A stretch of DNA of 5,511 nt from CAYFMS01 sp964491425 (GTDB taxonomy: Bacteria; Patescibacteriota; Patescibacteriia; UBA9934). Under the pieces are notes generated by a model, which did no database searches, was not told where the DNA came from, and worked only from the letters and a program-made list of their open reading frames with translations. Made by a program: the position numbers and the translations under genes. Location of the stretch: assembly GCA_964491425.1 (NCBI GenBank), contig CAZBFR010000050.1, forward strand, positions 1 through 5,511. The letters run 5' to 3'. This document shows, piece after piece, positions 1 to 5,511 of the stretch; positions within the stretch are counted from its first letter, which is position 1, and each line of letters opens with the position of its first letter.

Positions 1-2471
1 GAGCCTTTTTTTATAGCCACTTCTTCCGGCGTTCCTTCCGCAACAATCGTTCCACCTCCCGCTCCCCCTTCCGGCCCAAGATCAATAATATGGTCCGCCG
101 TTTTAATTACGTCGAGGTTGTGCTCGATAACAATGACCGAATTTCCTTTTTCAACGAGAAGATGAAGAACCTCTAGTAAACGCTTAATGTCTTCGAAATG
201 GAGACCCGTCGTTGGCTCGTCGAGCAAGTAAAGTGTTCGACCTGTTTGACGCTTCGCGAGTTCGTTCGCGAGCTTTACGCGTTGTGCTTCTCCTCCGGAA
301 AGGGTCGTCGCGCTTTGCCCGAGTTTTAGATACCCGAGGCCAACTTCCTGGAGACTAATAAGTTTGTCGTAGACATTTGGAACATTCTTAAAGAAGACTA
401 CTGCGTCGTCAATCGTCATGTCGAGCACCTCAAAAATATTCTTTTCGTTCCATGTTACCTCGAGCGTTTCACGATTAAAGCGCTTACCCTGACAGATTTC
501 GCAAGTGACATAGACGGTTGGAAGGAAGTGCATCTCGATCCCGATTTCGCCGTGACCCTCACAGTTCTCGCAACGCCCACCCGGCACGTTAAAGCTAAAC
601 CGGCCCACTTTAAATCCACGGAATGCCGCCTCGTCGGTCGACGCGAAGATCTCTCGGATCGGGCCCCAAGCGCCGGTGTATGTCGCCGGGTTCGATCGAG
701 AGGTGCGTCCAATCGCTGACTGGTCCATTAAAATGATCTTATCGATATACTCGATTCCAAGCACAGTTTTGTGCTCGCCCGGTTCATGCTTCGATCCGTT
801 TAGCTTCTTTGCAATGGCTCGGTAAAGAATATCGTGCATCAGGGTCGATTTTCCGGATCCCGAAACGCCCGTAACACAAACGAATCGGCGAAGCGGAATA
901 TCCACATCGATGTTTTTAAGGTTATGCGCCTTCGCTCCGCGAATCTTAATCGCATCCTTGCCGATTGCTCGTCTTTCTTTTGGCACGGGGATCATTAAAT
1001 CCCCACGAAGGTAGCCCGCCGTCTTGGACTTCTTATCCTTAAATACTTCAGGTGTTTTTCCGGCAACAATGACCTCTCCCCCAAATCGCCCCGCCGAAGG
1101 CCCAATCTCAACCATGAAATCCGACCGTCGGATCATGTCCTCGTCGTGTTCTACAACAATCACCGTGTTCCCAATATCTCGAAGATCTTCAAGTGTTCGG
1201 ATTAACTGCTCATTGTCCCGCTGGTGAAGACCAATCGTTGGTTCATCAAGGACATACAAGGCACCAACGAGGCGCGAACCGATTTGCGAGGCAAGCCGAA
1301 TACGTTGTGCCTCTCCGCCCGATAATGACCCCGCCTTACGATTAAGCGTAAGATAATGAAGACCAACGTCAAGCATAAACGTTAACCGATTCTCGATCTC
1401 GCGAAGCACGGTCCCCGCAATCTCCTGCCCACGTACGTCGAGCTTTAAATTCAAGAAAAAGTCGACCGCCTCCCCGATCGTCATATCAGTTAAATGGACA
1501 ATATTTTTCCCCTGGATTAGGACGCTAAGCGACTCTTTTTTTAGACGCGCTCCGTTACAGACGGGACAAACTTCTTCGTTGAACAATTCTGTTGTTCCAA
1601 TACCGTCACAGGCCGAACACGCCCCGTATGGACTATTAAACGAGAAGAGGCGCGGTTCGATTTCGGGAAACGAAAAGCCGGTTTTTGGATTTCCGTACTG
1701 CGTCGAAAGGGCCCGCTCGTCGTCCCCCGCCGAAATAATCGCAACGTTTTTCGACACGTCGATCGCCCGTTCGATCGCTTCCGAAACCCGTTGACGGTCG
1801 TCCTTTTTCGGATTAATGAGCGTCGCCGTCGAAATAGCGTCGATAAGTACCTCGATCGTATGTTGCTTGTAGCGAGCGAGCTCGATTTTCTCGCTTAATT
1901 TATGGATCTTCCCGTCGACGCGAACTCGAGCAAATCCGCTATTATACAAATCGTAAAGAAGTTGGTAGTACTCTCCCTTTCGTCCCTGGACGACGGGCGC
2001 AAAAATCATAAGCTCAGCCCCCTTCTTTTGAAACCCTCGAGCCATCGCGATCGCAACGTCGGTCATCTCGTCAACCGTCATCTTTTCGAGCTTCTCGCCC
2101 GTTTCAGGGTCGTGCGGCTCCCCGATACGCGCAAAAAGGACGCGCAGGTAGTCGTAAATCTCGGTTACGGTCGCAACGGTGGAGCGCGGATTGCGTGTAT
2201 GCGCCTTTTGATCGATCGAAATCGCTGGCGACAACCCTTCGATCTCGTCAACATCAGGCTTTTGCATCTGCCCCAAAAACTGTCGCGCGTACGCCGACAA
2301 TGATTCGATATAGCGCCGTTGCCCCTCGGCGAAAATCGTATCAAACGCTAAAGACGACTTTCCGGAGCCCGAAAGGCCGGTAATACAAATAAGTTTATTG
2401 CGCGGGAGCGTTAAGTTGATATTTTTCAAGTTATGCTCGCGAGCACCCTTGATCACAATTTCATCTTTCAT
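1..2471 (-). CDS. uvrA: Excinuclease ABC subunit A, 3' end cut off by the window; compact form lacking the insertion domain
   Basis: UvrA is the DNA-damage sensor of nucleotide excision repair: a dimeric ABC ATPase that finds bulky lesions and loads UvrB. Translation gives 823 codons with no stop before the left edge. Visible in order: Walker A GLSGSGKS (32-39); UvrB-binding domain (about 131-250, with APVVQGRKGE at 158-167); cysteine pairs C285/C288 and C302/C305; ABC signature LSGGEAQR (383-390); Walker B VLDEP (407-411); H442; second Walker A GVSGSGKS (535-542); zinc finger C634-x2-C637-x19-C657-x2-C660; second signature LSGGEAQR (724-731); LLDEP (749-753); H784. The start MKDEIVIKGAREHNLKN matches the family N-terminus; no Shine-Dalgarno lies at normal spacing (GGAG is 25 nt upstream). 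Oddities: only 13 residues separate C288 from C302, where canonical UvrA has an insertion domain of roughly 110 residues, and the first zinc pair CPxC is NPKT (261-264). Only a short C-terminal tail should be missing. The UvrB-binding domain argues against a UvrA2-type paralogue. Confidence 0.98.
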   Translation of the reverse strand, partial: MKDEIVIKGAREHNLKNINLTLPRNKLICITGLSGSGKSSLAFDTIFAEGQRRYIESLSAYARQFLGQMQKPDVDEIEGLSPAISIDQKAHTRNPRSTVATVTEIYDYLRVLFARIGEPHDPETGEKLEKMTVDEMTDVAIAMARGFQKKGAELMIFAPVVQGRKGEYYQLLYDLYNSGFARVRVDGKIHKLSEKIELARYKQHTIEVLIDAISTATLINPKKDDRQRVSEAIERAIDVSKNVAIISAGDDERALSTQYGNPKTGFSFPEIEPRLFSFNSPYGACSACDGIGTTELFNEEVCPVCNGARLKKESLSVLIQGKNIVHLTDMTIGEAVDFFLNLKLDVRGQEIAGTVLREIENRLTFMLDVGLHYLTLNRKAGSLSGGEAQRIRLASQIGSRLVGALYVLDEPTIGLHQRDNEQLIRTLEDLRDIGNTVIVVEHDEDMIRRSDFMVEIGPSAGRFGGEVIVAGKTPEVFKDKKSKTAGYLRGDLMIPVPKERRAIGKDAIKIRGAKAHNLKNIDVDIPLRRFVCVTGVSGSGKSTLMHDILYRAIAKKLNGSKHEPGEHKTVLGIEYIDKIILMDQSAIGRTSRSNPATYTGAWGPIREIFASTDEAAFRGFKVGRFSFNVPGGRCENCEGHGEIGIEMHFLPTVYVTCEICQGKRFNRETLEVTWNEKNIFEVLDMTIDDAVVFFKNVPNVYDKLISLQEVGLGYLKLGQSATTLSGGEAQRVKLANELAKRQTGRTLYLLDEPTTGLHFEDIKRLLEVLHLLVEKGNSVIVIEHNLDVIKTADHIIDLGPEGGAGGGTIVAEGTPEEVAIKKG

Positions 2472-2973
2472 ATTTTCGATTTTTGATTTATCATCACTCC
2501 GTCGCAGGGCAATTCCGCCAGCGCAGGAGGTGTCGTATTCCGGCTCGCTGTGGGTCCGGAGGGTTGAGCGACGTGCAGGATTCGGAACCCCGTTTTCTGC
2601 CGGGTGCGCCACGCCCGGAAATGCGTCGCCGTAAAGGCCCGCCCGATCATGCTCCCGCCCCGACGACGGGCTGGAGCGAGAAATGGCAGCGTCGGCAGAA
2701 TAGGCCAAGCAATCGATCCCCCTACGCAGTCGGTGGAAACTGACCAACGTGGACAAGGATTGCGCCAACTTCTGTTGTCTTGTGACGGTCTTTTGCCAGG
2801 GAGGCTAGAAGATGCGTGCGCCTGCCTAACAGCTTGCGTATCGAAGAACAGCCATCTTTCGCAATTCATTAGATTCTTCACGAGACAAAACCGACGTCTC
2901 ACAGTCGTCGAGCACCCGGTCAAGAGGAACAGCACACCACGCATAATCGTCCCTCGAGGCCACACTATCGTCG

Positions 2974-3023
2974 AGTCCCGCCCTGCTTTTCCGCAAGCCT
3001 TGCAGGGTGGGACTTTTCCTTTT
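2974..3023 (+). terminator. Intrinsic (Rho-independent) terminator candidate on the plus strand
   Basis: Bases 2974-2986 pair with 3002-3014 to give a 13-bp GC-rich stem (arms AGTCCCGCCCTGC and GCAGGGTGGGACT) around a 15-nt loop, followed by TTTTCCTTTT at 3014-3023. The single non-Watson-Crick position (2980/3008) is G·U if transcribed as plus-strand RNA but A·C on the minus strand, and the U-tract is on the plus-strand 3' side, so the element favours plus-strand transcription. Both neighbouring genes run on the minus strand, so the transcript it would end is unidentified. It could instead be a stable hairpin within a larger RNA. Confidence 0.5.
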
Positions 3024-3282
3024 AGTTGTGGATTGCTATCCTTTCATTGCCGAGCGAATGCCACCTGGGGGCAATATGCTCAAAGTACAGAGGACGTCGA
3101 CAACCCTTAGGATGGGATCGGGCGGACTCCGTCCGCACGCGCTCATCGTATTCCGACTTCCGAGCGCATTTCGCGACTGGGGATGGCAACAGCATGACCG
3201 GCCCTGCCGAATCATCGACCGCCAACCAACATACACCCAGTCACGTAAGTACGCTTAGTGAATAAAGAACTGCTCGGCCGTG

Positions 3283-3315
3283 CGCCGTCTCGAATCGTAC
3301 GGGTTCGAGGCGGCG
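3283..3315. terminator. 12-bp stem-loop abutting the uvrB stop codon; possible terminator or 3'-end hairpin
   Basis: Bases 3283-3294 (CGCCGTCTCGAA) pair with 3304-3315 (TTCGAGGCGGCG) around a 9-nt loop; the stem begins at the base next to the uvrB stop codon (3316-3318). Its placement suits a 3' hairpin on the uvrB mRNA, but no U-tract follows on the minus strand. On the plus strand a T-run (3321-3326, CTTTTTTC) follows about 5 nt after the stem, inside the uvrB 3' end, and position 3288/3310 is U·G on plus but A·C on minus. Direction and function are therefore unresolved. Confidence 0.4.
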
Positions 3316-5352
3316 TTACTCTTTTTTCTCTTCCTTCGCTTTCATAAGCTCCATGATTTCATCTCGGAGAATCGCTGCCGTCTCAAAACGCATTTCGGCG
3401 GCCGCAACCTTCATTTCCTGCTCTTTATCCGCAATCACCTCGTCGAGATCGGCGTTTGACGCAACGAGCTCGATCTTGAGCACCTCTCGCGCATTTGGTT
3501 CGTCGAGATTATGCCCGATCATGTCCCGAATGTCCTTAATCGACTTTTGAATCGAGATCGGCGTAATCTTGTGCTTTTTATTGTACGCAACCTGGATTTT
3601 GCGTCGTCGGTCGGTCTCTTTTAATGCTCCTTCAAGGGATCCTGTCATTTTATCCGCGTAAAGAATAACCTGTCCATGAACATTACGCGCCGCCCGCCCG
3701 ATCGTTTGAATAAGCGACGTTTCGCTACGAAGGAATCCCTCCTTATCGGCGTCGAGAATCGCGACAAGCGACACCTCCGGTAAATCAAGCCCCTCGCGTA
3801 GCAAGTTCACCCCAACAACGCAGTCGTAGACCCCCTGACGTAACTCAGTAAGCGTCTTAATCCGGTCAAGCGTTTCGACGTCCGAATGCAGGTATTGCAC
3901 CTTCACCCCAACCTCTTTTAAAAAGTCCGTTAAATCTTCGGCCATTTTCTTCGTAAGCGTTGTAACGAGCGCTCGCTCCCCCTTCGCAACCCGGTCTTGG
4001 ATCCGTGGAATCAAATCGTCAACCTGCCCCCGTCCACCGTCCGTTTCCGTTACCGGGAGCACAATCGTTTCCGGATCGACGAGTCCCGTCGGCCGTACAA
4101 TCTGCTCGGCCACACGTTCGGAATGTTCATTTTCGTACTTCCCCGGTGTGGCGGATACATAAATTGTTCGACCCGTTCTTGCCCCAAATTCTTCGAACGT
4201 TAATGGGCGATTATCCTTTGCGCTCGGAAGCCGGAACCCATGCTCAACAAGCACCTCTTTCCGCGCCTGATCTCCGGCATACATTCCCCCAATCTGCGGA
4301 ACTGTAACATGTGACTCGTCAACAACGAGAAGAAAATCTTTCGGAAAATAGGAAAGAAGCGTGTGTGGCGGTTCTCCAGGAGCCCGACCCTCAAAATGAC
4401 GGGAATAGTTTTCAATTCCATTGCAGTACCCGATATTTTTAATCATCTCGAGATCGTAACGCGTTCGACGTTTTAATCGCTCATACTCAAGAAGCTTCCC
4501 TTCTTTTTGCAAAACGGCTAGGCGCTCCTCAAGCTCCTTCTCAATCGACTTATACGCCCTCTCGACCTGCTCGCTTCCAACAACATAGTGCTTCGCCGGG
4601 AAAATCCAAAGGCTCTCGAGTCGCTCCTTAGTTTTTCGAGTAATCGGATTAAGCGCAAACATCTCGGTAACACGATCTCCCTCAAAAATAATCCTAAATA
4701 GCGTCGATTGGTCATCCTCCTCGTCACCCCCACCCCGTCCCGACATAGGCATAACCTCAAGCACATCCCCAACGACTCGGAATTTCCCTCGCGAAATATC
4801 CGCCGGGGTACGCTCAAAGTGCATCTCAATAAGGCGGCGCATAATCGTATTTCGACCTTCGTCGTTCCCGATTTCAAGATGCATAACCGTATCTCGATAT
4901 TCCTTCGGCGACCCAAGTCCGTAAATACAAGAAACGGACGCAACGATAATAACGTCCTCACGAGAAAGAAGGGCCTGCGTCGCGGCATGCCGAAGTCGGT
5001 CGATCTCCTCGTTAATTTGGGATTCCTTCTCGATATAGGTATCTGTACGGGGCATGTACGCCTCCGGTTGGTAGTAGTCGTAGTATGAAACAAAGTACTC
5101 AACGACGTTATCCGGGAAAAACTCGCGGAACTCGTTACAAAGTTGCGCCGCAAGCGTCTTGTTCGGTGCCATAACGAGCGTCGGCTTTTGAACTCGATTA
5201 ATCACGTTTGCAATCGTAAACGTCTTCCCCGACCCCGTAACGCCAAGAAGGGTCTGCTTTTTCAGCCCCTGTTCAAGCCCGTCTACGAGCTCCTCGATCG
5301 CCTTCGGTTGGTCCCCCGCCGGCTTATATTTCGATTGTAATTTAAATTCCAT
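3316..5352 (-). CDS. uvrB: Excinuclease ABC subunit B, complete
   Basis: UvrB is the helicase-fold subunit that UvrA loads on damaged DNA; it verifies the lesion and recruits UvrC for incision. The 678-residue length is normal for the family. Visible in order: Walker A GVTGSGKT (37-44); the aromatic beta-hairpin that inserts between strands, starting YFVSYYDYYQPEAY (86-99); domain 2, the UvrA-contact domain (about 150-250); Walker B DESH (345-348); YVSATP (398-403); helicase motif V region VNLLREGLDLPEVSL (515-529); arginine-finger motif VI QTIGRAARN (549-557); and the C-terminal UVR coiled-coil motif (about 636-671), which contacts UvrC. The start MEFKLQSKYKPAGDQP is the family N-terminus. 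Domain 2 carries an extra glycine/acidic stretch GRGGGDEEDDQS (205-216). No clear Shine-Dalgarno precedes the ATG; the only G-rich bases lie inside a leader hairpin. All catalytic motifs look intact. It reads in the same direction as uvrA but is separated from it by 844 bp, so a single simple operon is not obvious. Confidence 0.99.
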   Translation of the reverse strand: MEFKLQSKYKPAGDQPKAIEELVDGLEQGLKKQTLLGVTGSGKTFTIANVINRVQKPTLVMAPNKTLAAQLCNEFREFFPDNVVEYFVSYYDYYQPEAYMPRTDTYIEKESQINEEIDRLRHAATQALLSREDVIIVASVSCIYGLGSPKEYRDTVMHLEIGNDEGRNTIMRRLIEMHFERTPADISRGKFRVVGDVLEVMPMSGRGGGDEEDDQSTLFRIIFEGDRVTEMFALNPITRKTKERLESLWIFPAKHYVVGSEQVERAYKSIEKELEERLAVLQKEGKLLEYERLKRRTRYDLEMIKNIGYCNGIENYSRHFEGRAPGEPPHTLLSYFPKDFLLVVDESHVTVPQIGGMYAGDQARKEVLVEHGFRLPSAKDNRPLTFEEFGARTGRTIYVSATPGKYENEHSERVAEQIVRPTGLVDPETIVLPVTETDGGRGQVDDLIPRIQDRVAKGERALVTTLTKKMAEDLTDFLKEVGVKVQYLHSDVETLDRIKTLTELRQGVYDCVVGVNLLREGLDLPEVSLVAILDADKEGFLRSETSLIQTIGRAARNVHGQVILYADKMTGSLEGALKETDRRRKIQVAYNKKHKITPISIQKSIKDIRDMIGHNLDEPNAREVLKIELVASNADLDEVIADKEQEMKVAAAEMRFETAAILRDEIMELMKAKEEKKE

Positions 5353-5362
5353 AGTAAAATTG

Positions 5363-5402
5363 CCAGATCCAAGCCCTTACTAGGGGGCTGTTGGGGATCT
5401 GG
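5363..5402 (-). promoter_or_regulatory. Leader hairpin immediately upstream of uvrB start
   Basis: An 8-bp inverted repeat, CCAGATCC (5363-5370) with GGATCTGG (5395-5402), encloses a second stem AGCCC (5372-5376) / GGGCT (5385-5389). In uvrB mRNA the hairpin would end 10 nt before the ATG, followed by CAATTTTACT. The only purine-rich bases that could serve as a ribosome site (GGAT, TGG) are within its 3' arm, so folding could limit initiation. It could alternatively be a weak terminator of a transcript entering from the right, since four U follow it. No convincing promoter for uvrB could be assigned. Confidence 0.45.
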
Positions 5403-5425
5403 TTGTACAGATAGGCTATCATGGA

Positions 5426-5454
5426 TTGACGAAAACGTAAAAACGGGGCATACT
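5426..5454 (+). promoter_or_regulatory. Sigma70-type promoter candidate facing right, divergent from uvrB
   Basis: TTGACG (5426-5431; 5 of 6 to TTGACA) is followed after exactly 17 nt by CATACT (5449-5454; 4 of 6 to TATAAT). This is the optimal spacing for a housekeeping promoter and would start transcription near 5461, about 27 nt ahead of the possible divergent gene start at 5488. Just upstream lie two short dyads, ATCTG-N6-CAGAT (5397-5412) and GATAG-N-CTATC (5410-5420), which could be operator half-sites but are short enough to arise by chance. Confidence 0.4.
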
Positions 5455-5487
5455 ACTTTCTCCGAAGTCCATCGGAATGGAGGCAAC

Positions 5488-5511
5488 TTGGAAACGCACG
5501 ATTTCCTTAAG
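5488..5511 (+). CDS. Possible start of a divergent gene, cut off by the right edge; product unknown
   Basis: A Shine-Dalgarno-like GGAGG (5479-5483) stands 4 nt ahead of a TTG codon at 5488, opening a frame that begins METHDFLK and runs off the window. The upstream ATG at 5477, in another frame, would have no ribosome site. Together with the promoter candidate at 5426-5454 this makes a coherent but weak case for a gene transcribed away from uvrB. Eight codons allow no functional statement. The competing reading is the tail of a minus-strand gene ending at a TGA at 5419-5421 (30 stop-free codons ending RFYVFVNP). Confidence 0.25.

Larger units (their letters stand above)
2472..3315. other. 844-bp GC-rich gap between uvrB and uvrA with no recognised gene
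   Basis: No convincing protein gene is present. Open frames of about 165 codons exist on both strands (minus 2468-2965; plus 2604-3110) but overlap in antisense, are rich in Arg, Cys, Trp and Pro, and resemble no family I know, so I treat them as chance frames in GC-rich DNA. Hand-counted GC is about 58% over 2521-3300 and about 67% over 2521-2700, against roughly 50-55% in sampled rows of the genes; spacers are normally AT-richer than genes. Several stem-loops can be drawn: 2600-2618 (CCGGG/CCCGG), 2651-2677 (GCTCC-C-GCCC / GGGC-T-GGAGC), 2974-3014 (13 bp), 3122-3136 (GCGGAC/GTCCGC, 3-nt loop) and 3283-3315 (12 bp). This may be a structured non-coding RNA or a foreign or decayed segment. I looked for RNase P RNA, tmRNA, 4.5S RNA and tRNA hallmarks and found none that hold up. 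Confidence 0.6.

Noticed and set aside
2548..2575. GGGTCCGGAGGG resembling the tip of 4.5S/SRP RNA
   Set aside because: The conserved AGCAGC on the 3' side is absent and the flanks do not pair as the SRP helix requires.
2580..2600. tRNA T-arm-like GGGGTTCCGAATCC on the minus strand
   Set aside because: The loop has an extra base, the stem does not pair, and no D-arm, anticodon arm or acceptor stem could be found around it.
2468..2965. 165-codon minus-strand open frame ending at the uvrA start
   Set aside because: Composition is Arg/Trp/Cys/Pro-rich with no recognisable motif, it overlaps an equally long frame on the other strand, and no ribosome site was seen; likely chance in GC-rich DNA.
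2750..3025. RNase P RNA on the minus strand (AAGGAAAAGTCC and ACAGAAGTTGGC)
   Set aside because: Fragments look like CR-I and CR-V, but the bases needed to form helix P4 (GGCUU) are missing and the remainder of the fold is not recognisable.
2604..3110. 168-codon plus-strand open frame in the spacer
   Set aside because: No family resemblance, and it reads straight through the terminator-like stem at 2974-3014; composition is unlike that of the genuine genes.
2533..3155. 10-bp direct repeat TCGTATTCCG (2533-2542 and 3146-3155)
   Set aside because: One 10-mer match in about 840 bp is expected by chance at appreciable frequency, and no repeat extends from it.
5397..5412. ATCTG-N6-CAGAT as a LexA/SOS box
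   Set aside because: Spacing and half-sites match neither CTGT-N8-ACAG nor CGAAC-N4-GTTCG.
5419..5511. C-terminal end of an upstream minus-strand gene (30 codons ending RFYVFVNP, stop at 5419)
   Set aside because: Kept only as an alternative: 30 stop-free codons is not significant, there is no family match, and it conflicts with the better supported right-facing promoter and start.

Overview
The window carries two nucleotide-excision-repair genes on the minus strand: a complete uvrB (678 codons, 3316-5352) and, downstream of it in transcription, a uvrA whose 5' end and first 823 codons are present (1-2471) and whose last few codons lie beyond the left edge. Together the products form the UvrA2-UvrB damage-recognition and loading complex; no uvrC is visible. 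The protein sequences point to a bacterium. The UvrB wording around residues 61-73 (APNKTLAAQLCNEF), weak or absent Shine-Dalgarno sequences and a shortened UvrA suggest a Candidate Phyla Radiation (Patescibacteria) lineage, but that assignment is an inference of moderate confidence. Coding GC by hand count of sample rows is about 50-55%.

Layout, left to right. 1-2471: uvrA (minus, 3' end cut off). 2472-3315: an 844-bp stretch with no recognisable gene, GC-richer than the genes around it (about 58% over 2521-3300 and about 67% over 2521-2700 by hand count). It holds a strong stem-loop plus U-tract that reads as an intrinsic terminator on the plus strand, opposite to both neighbours, and a second 12-bp stem-loop directly against the uvrB stop codon. 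3316-5352: uvrB (minus). 5353-5511: the region upstream of uvrB, with a leader hairpin 10 nt before the uvrB ATG, a plausible sigma70-type promoter facing right, and a possible start of a divergent gene at the edge.

The most interesting signal is the architecture of UvrA. It keeps both ABC ATPase halves, the UvrB-binding domain and the C-terminal zinc finger. It lacks the roughly 110-residue insertion domain that canonical UvrA carries in its first half, and the first CxxC pair of the N-terminal zinc module is replaced by NPKT. The remaining two cysteine pairs now sit 13 residues apart, making a compact module like the C-terminal zinc finger. The second point of interest is the GC-rich, gene-less, structured gap between uvrB and uvrA, which may encode a plus-strand RNA. 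No CRISPR array, IS element, tRNA or rRNA was seen.
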